Shown here: positions 32,502-44,198 of the stretch, in pieces
Position numbering within the stretch: position 1 is the stretch's first letter
Layout: each line of letters opens with the position of its first letter
Source: Trichoderma breve
Taxonomy: Eukaryota; Ascomycota; Sordariomycetes; Hypocreales; Hypocreaceae
DNA: 64,000 nt
Assembly (NCBI RefSeq): GCF_028502605.1
Contig: NC_079233.1
Span: 6,138,001-6,202,000 of the forward strand
Reading direction: 5' to 3'
The notes under the pieces: generated by a model
The model's input: the letters and a program-made list of their open reading frames with translations, nothing else
Told to the model about the DNA's origin: nothing
The model's database searches: none
Position numbers and translations under genes: made by a program

Positions 32502-33618
32502 ATGTCTCAAGCTTCCAAGCCCCGAGTTATCCTCGGTCTCATGACTTTTGGCCCCAACGAGAATGACGGCGCCAGAATCACCGATCTTGACACTTTCAAC
32601 AAGGCCCTTGACGTCCTGCAGGCTCGAGGCTATAATGAGGTTGACACGGCGCGAGTCTACGTTGGTGGTACCCAAGAAGACTTCACACGCCAGGCCAACT
32701 GGAAAAAGAGAGGCCTCACCTTGGCGACCAAGGTCAAGTACCCTGCGCAGCTTGGCGACAACACAGCCGAAAAGGTCGTCGAGTCCGTCGAGAAGAGCCT
32801 GAAGGAGCTAGACACTGATTCCGTCGACGTGAGTCCATGATATGATCAAACAGAAAAGAGACACTCAGCGTAGAATGGCCTTGTTAACCATCGCGACGCA
32901 GATTCTGTATCTTCACAGGCCTGACCGTGGAGTCCCCTTTGCTGAAACCCTCGAGGCTGTTGACCGTCTCCACAAGGCCGGAAAATTCAAAAAGCTGGGG
33001 GTCAGCAACTTTACAGCTTTTGAAGTAGCCGAGGTCGTCATGACATGCAAATACAACGGCTGGATCCGTCCCACCATCTACCAGGGCATGTATAACGCCA
33101 TCACTCGAAACATTGAGGCGGAGCTGTTTGTTGCATGCCGTCGCTACGGCCTCGATATTGTCGTTTACAACCCTCTTGCGGGCGGCCTGTTCTCAGGAAA
33201 GATCAAGTCCCAGGATCTCCTCCCGGAAACTGGACGATACTCCGGCAACACAGCCATCGCAAACACCTACCGCAGCAGATACTTCCGCGACAGCACCTTT
33301 GAATCGCTGAAGGTTGTCGAGGAAGCTGCTGAAAAGGCAGGACTGACGCTGATTGAGATTGCCATGCGATGGGTTGTTCACCACTCTGGTCTCAAGATCA
33401 AGGACGGAAACGATGGTATTATCATTGGTGTTTCCAGCATCGCGCAACTGGAGAACAACCTGGACAACGCTGAGAAGGGCCCGCTACCCGAGGAGGTTGT
33501 GAAGGCGCTGGATGAGGCGTGGGCGATCTCCAAGGCGGAGTCCACCAACTACTGGCACGGCGACTTGGAATACACATATGACCCTATCAAGGTCTTGTTT
33601 GGTGAAGGAGCGAAATAA
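32502..33618 (+). CDS. Aldo-keto reductase, aflatoxin-B1-aldehyde-reductase-like
   Basis: NADPH-dependent reductase of the AKR7 type, cytosolic, reducing reactive aldehydes. Two exons, 32502-32828 and 32902-33618, give 347 residues. Catalytic tetrad residues are visible: Asp and Tyr in NEVDTARVY, Lys in LTLATKVKYP and His in LYLHRPDR (just after the splice). Further family marks are KKLGVSNFTAFEV, YNGWIRPTIYQGMYNAITR, VVYNPLAGGLFSGK and IIIGVSSIAQLENNL, the last being the NADPH-binding stretch. It is related to the AKR at 52.1 kb but has a longer C-terminal end (TNYWHGDLEYTYDPIKVLFG). Confidence 0.93.
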
Positions 33619-34719
33619 AAGCTGGGTGGGGGCAGCAGCCTTACTGTACCTGTACGTGAATGTCAGATGACCGGGCCATGCGCAATCAAATGAGCGTACT
33701 ATGAAGATAAGGTCAACGATATACAAGTATTTTGAGTCCGTACTTCATGTTGGGACGATACTCTAATACATGTCATATGATGAAACTTGGAGTCTTTTGA
33801 GTTAGCATTTCTATCGACAGCCATGGACCCCATATGTCTTCCATGTTCTCATTGCTTCTGCTGCTTCCCATATTGCCGTCGTCAGCTTGAGCACAGTACG
33901 GAGTACGGGACTATTACATGATTTGTCTTACCTCCCTAATAGTAGACATATGCTTATCAAACCACTTCGCGAGTATCGGTACATGTAAGACAAGATCGCA
34001 TCCGTTTTCACATTCAGCCTCAACTGCTACACTGCCTGGTACTCGTACGTCATCCACCAAGTCCGCATAGGGCGTTTGTAGGTTGTGTGCTTGTCCGTGT
34101 GATGGGACCGACTGCGACCATCAGCTGTTACAGTGCAGCCTCTGACAGGTTCCAGTGCGACGCTAGAAAATCCAATAGCCTGCCCCGGAGGATTTAGGGG
34201 GTCCCTCAGGGGCCTCCCTAGTGGCCGCCATAAGGCAGAGAGCCTGGGGGTTTACAGGCACCGTCAGCACCGTCTGATGACGGCATCCTTTTCATCTCTT
34301 GAATCCAACTCCCATTCATTTTTGAAACCCGTCGCATCTCACCATTGCCAAGCCCAAGGATCTGCGCTAGACCTGCCAATTATCTACCAGCGAAGATCCG
34401 AATCTCCGGAGCACGGAGTCGTGGATTTCTTCGTCAGTAAAGACAGTTGTCTACAGTGTCTACAGTACCAAAACTCCCGACTTGCGCTCCTTTCGCCATC
34501 TCGCTCGAGATAGCCACATGCTCCCGCAACAGCCAACGTCTCCGCGACGCTCGCGCCAAACGAAATACTGCTGGCGGCCATCGCCCGAATACGAGCCATC
34601 CGAACGACGCTTTCGCTCCTGAGAGAGACGACGGAGCAGAATCATCAATCCATCATTCCAAACGAGGACCCTGACTGAGACGAAAACGGCGACGATCTGT
34701 GCCCTCTTGGACGCAAATC
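33619..34719. other. Intergenic, AKR to transporter
   Basis: 1.1 kb. It includes AGTACGGAGTACGG at 33895-33908, one of the dispersed motifs. The right 400 bp are probably the long leader of the transporter gene. No gene called. Confidence 0.5.
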
Positions 34720-36168
34720 ATGGGCTCGGATAATCTTCGACCCGGCCTCTTTCGTGAGACGACGGCTGACGGCCGATCCAGCGAGCCCCTGCTATCGAAG
34801 CCCGACTCGGAAGGGCGAGACTTGGAAGACAAGGACGTCGAGAGAGGCCGATCCTCGCGATCCTCTGGCGACAGACTCTCCGGCGCGTCCAACTCTGCCT
34901 CTGGGCCTCTGTACGACTCCCCCGCGCCCCGACCGGCAATGACACGACGCTCGACGATGCGCAGCCGCAGCCCCGGCCAATTGGCCGCCCAGTCGGCTCG
35001 CAAGAAGTACACGTACGCCGCCTTCTTCCTGGTGCTGAGCCTGGTTGCGTTCTGCATTCAGACGGAGCTGAGCGCCTACATCCAGGGCGACCTGGGCTGG
35101 GACAAGGCCTACTGCATGATGTTCTTCACGCACAGCTCGTGGGTGCTGATGTGGCCGGCCCAGCTGCTCATCCTGCGGCTGCAGAAGCGTGATATGCCGT
35201 GGCCGACCTTTTGGAGGCGCCACGTGCAGCTGGTCAAGTCAACGGCGCTCATGGTCGAGCTGCAGACGCTCGATGTCTTTGGCCTGCAGCGGCCCGCGTC
35301 CAAGTCTGTCCGCTACCTGGCCCGCACCACGGCCTTTATCACGACGGCGTTGACCGTGGCCGGCTTGAGCTGGTATATCGCCGTCAGCCTCACCACGCCA
35401 TCTGACCTCACCGCCATTTACAACTGCTCTGCTTTCTTTGCCTATGCGTTCTCCGTGCCTCTGCTCAAGGAGCCGCTGCGCATGGACAAGTCGGTTGCCG
35501 TCATCATCGCCATCGTCGGCGTCCTAGTGGTGGCCTATGGCGATACCGGCTCTGGCTCCTCGTCTGCCGACGGCCAGAGCCTGGGCGAGGGTGAGGGCGA
35601 CGTGGATGCCGGCAGCCGCTTTCTGGGCAACATTGTCATCGGCATTGGCTCCGTGCTCTACGGCCTGTACGAAGTCTTGTACAAGCGCTTTGCCTGCCCT
35701 CCCGACGGCGTCTCCCCTGGCCGGGGCATGATATTTGCAAACACGTTTGGTTCCTGCATTGGCCTCTTCACCATCTCTGTGCTTTGGATCCCCCTTCCCA
35801 TCTTACACTGGCTCAAGTGGGAGATTTTCGAGATCCCCAATGCCTCGACGTGCTGGCTCATCCTGTTTGCTGTCCTTTCCAACGCCACCTTTAGCGCGTC
35901 GTTCCTCATCCTCATCTCTCTTACATCGCCCGTGCTCTCGTCCGTCGCTGCCCTTTTGACCATCTTCATCGTTGCCATTGCGGACTGGTTCATCACGGGC
36001 CAGCCGTTGAGCCCGGCAGCCGTGATTGGCGGCTCCATGATCATTGTCGCTTTCGGCGCGCTCAGCTGGAGCACGTATCGCGAGATGATGGAGCATGAGA
36101 TGGAGAAGCGGAGGGTGGATTTGACTGACAGTGATGAGGACGGCGATTTAAGCAGCCATGAAGACTGA
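34720..36168 (+). CDS. EamA/SLC35F-type membrane transporter
   Basis: Single exon, 482 residues from the ATG at 34720 (MGSDNLRPGLF); an in-frame ATG at 34699 would add seven residues. A disordered, acidic/Ser-rich cytosolic N terminus of about 100 residues is followed by roughly ten membrane helices: YTYAAFFLVLSLVAFCIQT, CMMFFTHSSWVLMWPAQLLI, TAFITTALTVAGLSWYIAVS, AIYNCSAFFAYAFSVPLL, SVAVIIAIVGVLVVAYG, then after a Gly/Ser loop NIVIGIGSVLYGLYEVLYK and four more. The two halves each look like an EamA domain. It resembles the yeast Thi74/YML018C group, thought to sit in the vacuolar membrane. The substrate is unknown. Confidence 0.87.
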   Translation: MGSDNLRPGLFRETTADGRSSEPLLSKPDSEGRDLEDKDVERGRSSRSSGDRLSGASNSASGPLYDSPAPRPAMTRRSTMRSRSPGQLAAQSARKKYTYAAFFLVLSLVAFCIQTELSAYIQGDLGWDKAYCMMFFTHSSWVLMWPAQLLILRLQKRDMPWPTFWRRHVQLVKSTALMVELQTLDVFGLQRPASKSVRYLARTTAFITTALTVAGLSWYIAVSLTTPSDLTAIYNCSAFFAYAFSVPLLKEPLRMDKSVAVIIAIVGVLVVAYGDTGSGSSSADGQSLGEGEGDVDAGSRFLGNIVIGIGSVLYGLYEVLYKRFACPPDGVSPGRGMIFANTFGSCIGLFTISVLWIPLPILHWLKWEIFEIPNASTCWLILFAVLSNATFSASFLILISLTSPVLSSVAALLTIFIVAIADWFITGQPLSPAAVIGGSMIIVAFGALSWSTYREMMEHEMEKRRVDLTDSDEDGDLSSHED

Positions 36169-36854
36169 GTCGAATATTTTGGATGCATTGTCGTTTATTT
36201 TATAAGCATATTTCCTCTTTTAGACGGATTACAGACCCGGTTTAGAGGCGTTTGTGTATGCATAGTGGGATTAACGTACATACATGCTTGTTGTTTTGGA
36301 ACTATCTAGTATTACTGCAGAGCAGTATAACTATAAGCATGGTGGGATGGATATTATTTCTTTTGGGCTATATATTGCTGTGGAGGCGTTGACTTCTTCC
36401 CAGCCTCGGGACGGACATATTGTAAAAGACTGGAATCATCAATATTACAAGATATTTTAAGAAAAAAGTGCTTATCCATGCATGTGCTTTGCAACTAATC
36501 ACTATATATAATGCCGGAGGACACCGAGAGTGCCGATGATACCGACAGCTCCGACGGCCCCCCTTTATGATGCCTGTCAAAAATCACATGTAATTTTTCA
36601 TTCTTGTCCAAATATAGAAATATGCTTTTTGGTATCCTTTGCAATCTTGAAGCCTTCCCATACCCAATGCCAGCCTGTGTGAACTACACAATGAATGCCT
36701 CATGCCCATATCCTGCAAATAAATCCCCGTAATGACCCAAAATCCAACCCATTCCGACAAACTACCTATGCTAAACCTATGCAATGATTATTCCATAATA
36801 CTTTGATGATCCCAAGATGAATAGTAAAAAGAAGAAAAGACAAAACAATCGCCT
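36169..36854. other. Convergent intergenic region
   Basis: 3' flanks of the transporter and an F-box gene; A/T-rich with no gene. Confidence 0.5.
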
Positions 36855-38201
36855 TCAAGTGGCCTGGAGAACCGCCATGGGCACTTTTTCGTTTCTCCGG
36901 ACGAATTTCCCCTCTCCAGCAACCTTCCAAGTTGCACCCGCAGCAAATATCACATATCTTACTGCCTGTTCCCATGCCTCCCTGTCCACGGCATCTCCAG
37001 ACTCAAAGTATTGCAGGCTGCTCCAAGAGCCCAGGGGAGGCGGGTCGAAGATGGCCATGACGAGCTGCGCGTAGGCCGTGTTTCGCTCCATCCACAGATC
37101 TGAAATATCCATGGCGGGATGGCGGTAGTCGTCCTCGGCGAAGCTGGGTGCTCGGGGCACGATCTGGATGTAGAACTTTTCAAGAGCTGGGACGCGGGGG
37201 ATCAGGACGTCGTTTATGTGTGTGGCGAGCGGGAAGATGGCGACGTAGGAAAGGGAACGGAGGGAGTTGCGTAGAAGATATTGCATGGATTCATCCCCGG
37301 AATCCAGTAACGCAGGTAAAATGGATGGGGGCACGTGGTTGAAGTATTCGTATGTTGCGTAGACTTTAACTGAAGACCCTTCGTTGAGGAGCATTGAGTC
37401 CCACGGACGAATGCTGAAGAGGGAGCAAGGAACGGTCGTCTGTGCCCTGTTGCCAAATGAAGTGTTTGCCAGTGCTGTCGCGTTGTTCGATGGAGTAGTG
37501 GCTTGATGACGTGACTCCGCTGATCTGGAAAGGGAGAGAATATGGAATCGCTGGCGGTAGATCCAGCACCCCGACAAATTAATTGGCCGACCTAGCAGTG
37601 ACGCGAGAATGGCAGGAGAGCTGATGAGGTTGATGGTCAACAGATCTAGGTTCTCGAAGATGGTCTGCCAGAGCCAATTGTTGGACTGGCATTTGGAGTT
37701 GTTGTCGTAGGATGGCCCGGCGGCAACAAGATCGCCACCTGGTCCTTGGTGGATCAGGGCAGGACAATGGCTGGGGAGGATGCCCCAATTGACGTGATGG
37801 TTGAAATCGTCTCCAATCTCGGTCACCGGATAATCGATAATGATGCTGAGGCTGTCGACATATCGTGCAAGTCCAGTCATGACAAGGAAGCGCAGAAACT
37901 CGAGCTCGTCAACAGTGCTGAGCGGGTCCTCGCCATTGGCTGGACGAGTCATGTGCTGAAATCTCCAGACGACATTTCGAAAAAGCAGAGGTAGGGTGCA
38001 GCGTCTCCAGAGGCGGCAAACTAGAGATGCGCTTTTGATGGTGCCACGGAAGGAATCAGGCGAGGGCACATCATTGGGACCTGGGATGTGTGCTGGGTCA
38101 TCGTATTGGTACTGTTCAAAGATGGAGGGTTCATCGAGGAAGTTGAGGATGTAGGAGACCAGCTCATTGGGGAGCTGAGATATGGACATGGGAGAAGCCA
38201 T
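36855..38201 (-). CDS. F-box-like protein
   Basis: Single exon, 448 residues. An N-terminal F-box core is clear: ISQLPNELVSYILNFLDEP, then SASLVCRLWRRCTLPLLFRNVVW. F-box proteins link substrates to the SCF ubiquitin ligase through Skp1. The rest has Leu-rich segments (FLRFLVMTGLARYVDSLSIII, LRNSLRSLSYVAIFPLA) that could form irregular repeats, ending near WEQAVRYVIFAAGATWKVAGEG. Its target is unknown. The upstream region contains a long degenerate GATGGTGATGG tract. Confidence 0.82.
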   Translation of the reverse strand: MASPMSISQLPNELVSYILNFLDEPSIFEQYQYDDPAHIPGPNDVPSPDSFRGTIKSASLVCRLWRRCTLPLLFRNVVWRFQHMTRPANGEDPLSTVDELEFLRFLVMTGLARYVDSLSIIIDYPVTEIGDDFNHHVNWGILPSHCPALIHQGPGGDLVAAGPSYDNNSKCQSNNWLWQTIFENLDLLTINLISSPAILASLLGRPINLSGCWIYRQRFHILSLSRSAESRHQATTPSNNATALANTSFGNRAQTTVPCSLFSIRPWDSMLLNEGSSVKVYATYEYFNHVPPSILPALLDSGDESMQYLLRNSLRSLSYVAIFPLATHINDVLIPRVPALEKFYIQIVPRAPSFAEDDYRHPAMDISDLWMERNTAYAQLVMAIFDPPPLGSWSSLQYFESGDAVDREAWEQAVRYVIFAAGATWKVAGEGKFVRRNEKVPMAVLQAT

Positions 38202-38214
38202 GGATGGCGAGGAG

Positions 38215-38428
38215 ATGGGGTGATGATGGTGACGGCAATGGCGAAGGCGATTGTGATGCCAGGGTGATGCTTAAATAACTACTTTGATGACGGTGGTCAG
38301 GTGGCGATGATGATAGTGGGGGATGGCGATGGCTGCCAAATGGTGACGGCAGTGCTGGTGATGATCCTTAGTGATGGCAATGGCGATGTTTGATGGTGAT
38401 GGTAGGTAGATAGTGATAATGATGGTCG
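38215..38428. repeat. Degenerate GATGGT/GATGGC trinucleotide-rich tract
   Basis: About 210 bp upstream of the F-box start is dominated by GATGGTGATGG-, GGCGATGATGATAG- and GGTGATGATGG-like words with many interruptions. It is probably in the promoter or leader. Confidence 0.65.
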
Positions 38429-39514
38429 AGGGTTCGAGGTCAGTCAAAAAGCTTTTTCGACGTGCCAATTGTACCCAAGTCAGGCGCACAAGGGGACCAA
38501 AAAGTCAATGGGCTGAATCAAACATGGAAGTACAAGTACTGTACAGATAACCGGCCTGGCGAGAGGCATGCGGCATGGGGGCAGAGAGTGTCGACATTAC
38601 ATTAGCCCGCCGTACCGGTACATTAGCCCGGCAGTAGCTCGAGGCAATCCTTTAGAGGGGGCCTCGATTCCCCGCAGAAGCGCCAAATGGCGACAATGGG
38701 CCGCCGATTGTAGCGGGGAAACTGTTGATGGAGCCTGAAGAATGCGACGCTGTTGGGCTGTTGGGCGTATGACGTGGGCTGAGCAGTGCATGCGGACAGA
38801 GCGCTGAGGTACAGGTACATGGCCTGCGCGTTACAGGGCACAGCTGACTGCTTGCTTTTCAACGGTCTTACAAGTTGCGTCGACGATGATGCTTCGACTC
38901 GCAATTGATGTTTTCCCTCTAGGTACCCCTTTTACTGTATCCTCTCTCTCGCCCTCTGCAGGTCGTGCGGATCCTTATTCGCCATTTGCGAGTCCGGCAA
39001 GGGGCCTGCCTTAGTGCTATAGGTTCGTCGCATTTAGTTTCGCTCTGCTGTATCAGATCTCAGATCTTGTTATGCAGCCCTGGCCTGGGTTACTGCGCAT
39101 TAAGGTAATGCTATGCATGGCCTGGACTGGGCTCGCTCTTACGTACAGGTACGAGCACGTTACAGTGCAGAGTACAGAGGGGGGCGAGACAAAGAAGAAA
39201 TCATGAGTGGGCTACTGTACTGTAATCGGGCATGCGGCGGCTGCAACTTGGTGCGGCGCGTATTTCCGTCTTGGAGACAAGGGCCGCCATCTGATAAGGA
39301 CAAGGCGCGGATCAAAGGGAAGGGGAAAGGTCACCGGAATCGACTGATAGGCAGGGAGACGAGAATGTGGAAAAAGGAAAATGGACACTGCAGGCCAGGT
39401 ACGCTTGGATATCCCCTCTCGGACATGGCAGCCGCAGCGCTGCACGGGCCAGCCTGAAACGTGGGCCATTAAAGCCTAAAAGCCTTTGATGCTCGGGCTT
39501 TCTTGGATGGATTG

Positions 39515-39538
39515 CATGTGCATGTGCATGTGCATGTG
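39515..39538. repeat. Microsatellite (CATGTG)4
   Basis: Four exact copies of the hexamer CATGTG. Confidence 0.9.
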
Positions 39539-40260
39539 GCTAACAAAATCTCGACTTCAAAGTGTTGTTGGTTGGGTGCTCAAGTTGTCCATGTTGGGGG
39601 CGTAATGTGAGCCACCGACATGTAAGGCAACGTTTCGTGCAGCCATAGGCCAAAAGAGAAGAGAGGGAAGGGAGAAGATGGGCGAGAGAAGAGAGAAGAG
39701 ACACGATGGAAAAAGTTGAGGGGAAAAAATACTTGGAAGAGCCTGAGCAAGGCCAGGTACTTGTCGGAAACAATTTCGGGACTTTTGTTTCGATCGAGAG
39801 ATCTACGCAACGAGCATCCGTATGGTGGTAGTAATCGCGGCAGTGAAAGGGTGAGAGAGGTGGTATTTTCAGCAACACCCCCTGGGCTGGGTTGGGCTGT
39901 GTCAAAGAACCTGGTCAGAACAAAACCGTTGAACACGCCACCTGCCAATATAGGTGCCAAGATGGAGATGCGCTACAGAGTTCGGGTGGAAAATATCAAT
40001 AGTTACTACTACTATTTACAGCATATGCTTGATTTAGTATCTAGTAGTTAAGAGCTGCATGTACATGTACTACGACGAGTCGAGCCGAGTTCGAGTCGAG
40101 ATTCTTCATCTCCACACAATCAATGTCAAAACCAAAACAGGTGCGGTTCCCGCGGCCCACAGACAGCCGGCCTGCCTCTGCCTAGGGCTGGACCTCCAGG
40201 TGGGCCGCTATCGTGATCCGCCCGGCGGCTGATCTGGGCCTCTGCTTTGCTTTGCCCTGT

Positions 40261-40284
40261 GCCTGTGCCTGTGCCTGTGCCTGT
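40261..40284. repeat. Microsatellite (GCCTGT)4
   Basis: Four exact copies of GCCTGT, preceded by a fifth unit with one change (CCCTGT). Confidence 0.9.
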
Positions 40285-43061
40285 ACAATCTCGTCCAAGC
40301 ACGGATTACTGCGTGTCTTGGCCTCCATGTCTTGGTCATTGCGCGTACAAAAGGGTGTGTTATAGATAGGTACTTGAGTTGACAGTGGTTTTCTCCCTTA
40401 GTACCCATCAACTCTTCGTCTATCTCTCCCCCCTCTCTCTGCAGACATTTTGTCTTCTTCCACCTCCAGATTCCACACACTCCAGTCCCCTACTCTTACT
40501 CCACACGCCATCCTTCGGTCTACCGCCGAATTTAATCAATAATTTCTAACCCCTGAATGGCAATTGAAGCCACTAAAGCCAACGGCACTGCACCATTGCA
40601 AGAGCCGACCCTTGCCCAAGCTGCTGTCCTTGTCATTTATCACTTTCGCATTGATCCTCATTGGAAGCGCAGCTGTGCTAGTCTAGGTGACAGTTAGTCC
40701 GCCTCATTTTCAGATTGTATGCGTGCCTCGAGCACTTTTTTTTCCCCAAGAGCGCCAATTGGACGTCCGCCGTTACGCCTCACAGTCTATTCGGCAGACC
40801 GCATGTTTGCCAGATATGAGCTGTAATTTTCCGGATCGCTTCCATGGATTTCCGCGTTTGAGCGCAATCTCGTCTAAAACGCCACAGCGTCTCGTGGGAG
40901 GAAAATCGTCGAGAGCTGGCTTGTGAGTGCTGCTGCTAGCACGCGCTGCCCACGGAGTTACTCGTACATGGAAGAATAATTTGCCCGGCTGTTAAATCGC
41001 CCGCACCGTGATAACACCGAGATTGAGCTGCTTTCTCCTGAGCGCAAAGAATTGCCTCCTGCTAATGCACACCCAGGCAGCACTACTCGTCCGGTTTGAT
41101 CGAACCGACATCCGGTTTCACCATTGCATTCTGCTCCTTATCCGACTCATGAGAAAATACTACTGTGCGGTATCGCCGGCTATACTGTTCTTGGCGCCGT
41201 CTTGAGACTCCATCGTGATTGTATATCACATCCGATACTATCACGTGAAGACGGGCATCTGCATCAAATATTGAACGCAACCCTCTCCGCGGAATGGAGC
41301 ACATCTACTCCGTACGAAGCACTGCACATCTACGTAGCAGCGCCGGATTTCAATTAGGTAACGAAAAATCAGGCAACAATAGGACAGGGAGGTGACAATA
41401 GGCGAGTGAATGTCCTCCAAGGGTGTCTGCGGTTGCATTGGCATTGGCATCGTCGTTGGCGCCAAACGCCGTTATGAACTAAAAATATCCTGGACTCTTG
41501 GTGTCTCTTTCTTTGGCAAAAAGAGCCTAGTGGAGCTGGCATGAGAAACCATGCTGCCAGTGAGTGCCGACACTGCCGATGCCATCGACGGGACTGGACT
41601 GACCGCATGTCTAAACGAACATGTACCCGTACATCGCCATCGCTTGTCTCTCGGTTGGGGATGAAGAGTCGAAGCTGAAGCTGTAGAGCTGCTCTGGACG
41701 ACAAGCCATGGACAGGCATCCGAGAGACATCCCTCACATTTGTCTTTTACATGACTCATTGACACGTAGAGAAACATCACATGTAGGAAGTCGGTGAGGG
41801 TGAGTGGCTGAACGGGCGAATGGAACGCTACCGGCCAAGATTGTCACATTCACACACGAATCTCGATCCCGAATTATGCATTATTAGCAATGAAAAACAC
41901 AATCAATATTGCGACTTGGAAGTGTCCACGCTCTGGGGAGGAGGTCAAACTGTAGACACACGATAAGGGCCATGGATGCTCTACCCAGTCACTGATATCT
42001 GACTCTCCCTCATCATCCATATAAACATACCTGACATACTTCTTTACTGCTCATTTTGCCCAAGCGTCAATTTCCTTCAGCTGAACGGAGTACGAAGGAT
42101 TCTATTGAATGCGACCCCTACCTTGCACAATTCCACCCATGCATGTGGCTGGGATCTATTGGCATCACATGATACCTCCAACCTGTGATCCAACTTTAAC
42201 CATAGCCACCCTTGTCGCTTCTCTTTTCTGCTAGATAGCTTCCATAACCTTATCGAGATGATGATGCTGAATCCTTGTTAACGACAGTAAGAACTATACT
42301 TTGACCCCTTTCTTATTGTAAAGATACTATTGTCTGCTGAAGACCTTCTTTGGTGGCCGTTCTAGAGAACCGGCAGCAATGGTGTGAGTTGGGCTATGTA
42401 TGCATTAGGTAATGCCATTTCTTCGAAAAAAACCACAAATGCGTTACTCATACCCAGGTTTTATCTAAAGCATCAAATTCAGTATTCATGCCGGTGTAAC
42501 GGCGTCTTTACTTGGGTGTTAAATGACTTCTTGGTTGAGTCATGGATGCATAGCTTCGGTTGCGAGATGGTATTCCGATGACCACAATGCCATGCATAAA
42601 AATGAGGAAGATACCTGGCAGCGGCAAAGACAACAGGAAGACTCATTCGGCCAATACAGAAAACTCTATAACTGTACTTTCGATGTAAATATATCGCTAG
42701 AATTGAGTTGATCGCTACCGCCCGCAGTTTTGGATGACAACTTGTCTACCACTAATATGATCAACTTTCATCTCGGCACATAGACCCTCGAAAGCGTCAA
42801 TTGACGCCATGATACCTCAAATACCAATGAGGAATATTTATTTTCACAACTTCTTCGATAAAAAAAATTGACATGGAAAATTTCTGTACTCACCGATTGA
42901 CGCTGACCATTCTCTGAGCAAGTTTTGATAACTCAATCCTACGGACGAAACATCTCCGAGGATCCACCGCCCACACAATTTAGTTTCAATTGCGAGAATA
43001 TCATCACTACAAACTCCCCGCATTCAATCTCTCTGTGTCTCTTTTGCATAAAACTATCATA

Positions 43062-44143
43062 ATGGCAGAACTTTCTCAAGCAACTCAGCCGCCGCTACGG
43101 ATCGGCACGCGGAGATCAAATCTCGCTGTTGTGCAGGCTGAGGGCATCCACGACAGCCTCAAGAGGATTGCACCCGAACGAGCTTTTGAGATTGAGGCGC
43201 TTCATACGCTCGGGGACAAGGACAAATCCACAGAGCTTTACAACTTTGGAGCGAAGAACTTGTGGACGGCTGAATTGGAGGAGAAGCTTACATCCGGTGA
43301 AATTGATGTCGTCGTTCATTGTCTGAAAGGTGCATAACCTCCATTACCTTCACAAGGCCGCGACGTCTTCTCGCATGAGCCCCACTGAGACCTTCTAACT
43401 GTCAAACAGATATGCCGACAAGGCTTCCTGACTCATGCGATCTGGCGGCCATCCCCCTCCGTGATGATCCCCGTGATGCTCTGATTATAAAGGCGGGCCT
43501 GCCGTATACCAGCCTCCAAACACTGCCTGAAGGCGCAGTTGTTGGCACTTCATCAGTGCGGCGATCAGCGCAGCTTCGCCGTCTCTACCCTCATCTCCGC
43601 TTTGCCAACATGCGCGGCAACGTGGAGACTCGGATAGCCAAGGTTGACAATCCTGAGGGTGAGTATACTTGCATGATCATGTCCGCAGCCGGTCTCGAGC
43701 GGGTTGGTCTCAAGCACCGCATCAACCAGTATCTGGGCTCCAAGGACGGCGGGATCTTCCACGCAGTTGGCCAGGGAGCGCTCGGTCTGGAGATCCGGAA
43801 GGGAGACACCAAGGTTTTGGAGCTGTTGGACAAGTTGGCTGATGAGAAGTCTACTTTGGCCTGTCTTGCTGAGCGATCTCTGTTGTATACTCTTGAGGGC
43901 GGTTGTACTGTACCGATTGGGGTAGAGACGGAGTGGGTGGACGAATCAAATCGTGTTTTGAGGATGAGAGCAATTGTGGTTAGTCTTGATGGTACTCAAA
44001 GTGTCGAAGACTCCATCGATGCGACTGTGAAGACCAACGACGAAGCTAGGAAGTTTGGACAGGAGTTGGCTGAAAGGTTGGTCAAAGCGGGAGCGGATGC
44101 GATTTTGAAAGAGATCAATGCCACTCGACCACCTAAAGATTGA
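43062..44143 (+). CDS. HEM3: Hydroxymethylbilane synthase (porphobilinogen deaminase)
   Basis: Third committed step of haem synthesis: joins four porphobilinogen units into hydroxymethylbilane, in the cytosol. Two exons, 43062-43329 and 43410-44143, give 333 residues, the family norm. The start is MAELSQATQPP. Motifs: LRIGTRRSNLAVVQAE, HTLGDKD, FTAELE-like LWTAELEEKL, DVVVHCLKDMPTRLPD (across the splice), VVGTSSVRRSAQL, FANMRGNVETRI and LEGGCTVPIGV. Cys255 in the last motif carries the dipyrromethane cofactor. Arg residues that bind the substrate chain are all present. Core gene, intact. Confidence 0.97.
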
Positions 44144-44198
44144 TGATATGATGGCTTCTTGTCTAGCATAGCCGCGTACAAAATATGTATAGAATACC

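Larger units (their letters stand above)
38429..43061. other. Long gene-poor interval with simple repeats
   Basis: About 4.6 kb between an F-box gene and HEM3, read mostly as regulatory or non-coding. It holds (CATGTG)4 at 39515, (GCCTGT)4 at 40261, A/G-rich stretches near 39650-39730 and C/T-rich tracts at 40420-40500. A small ORF of 47 residues starts at 40557 (MAIEATKANGTAPLQEPTL) behind one C/T-rich tract; it could be a first exon, but I found no continuation. No protein family recognised. Confidence 0.5.

Noticed and set aside
40557..40700. 47-codon ORF after a C/T-rich tract
   Set aside because: It could be a first exon, but no downstream exon continues it and it matches nothing I know.
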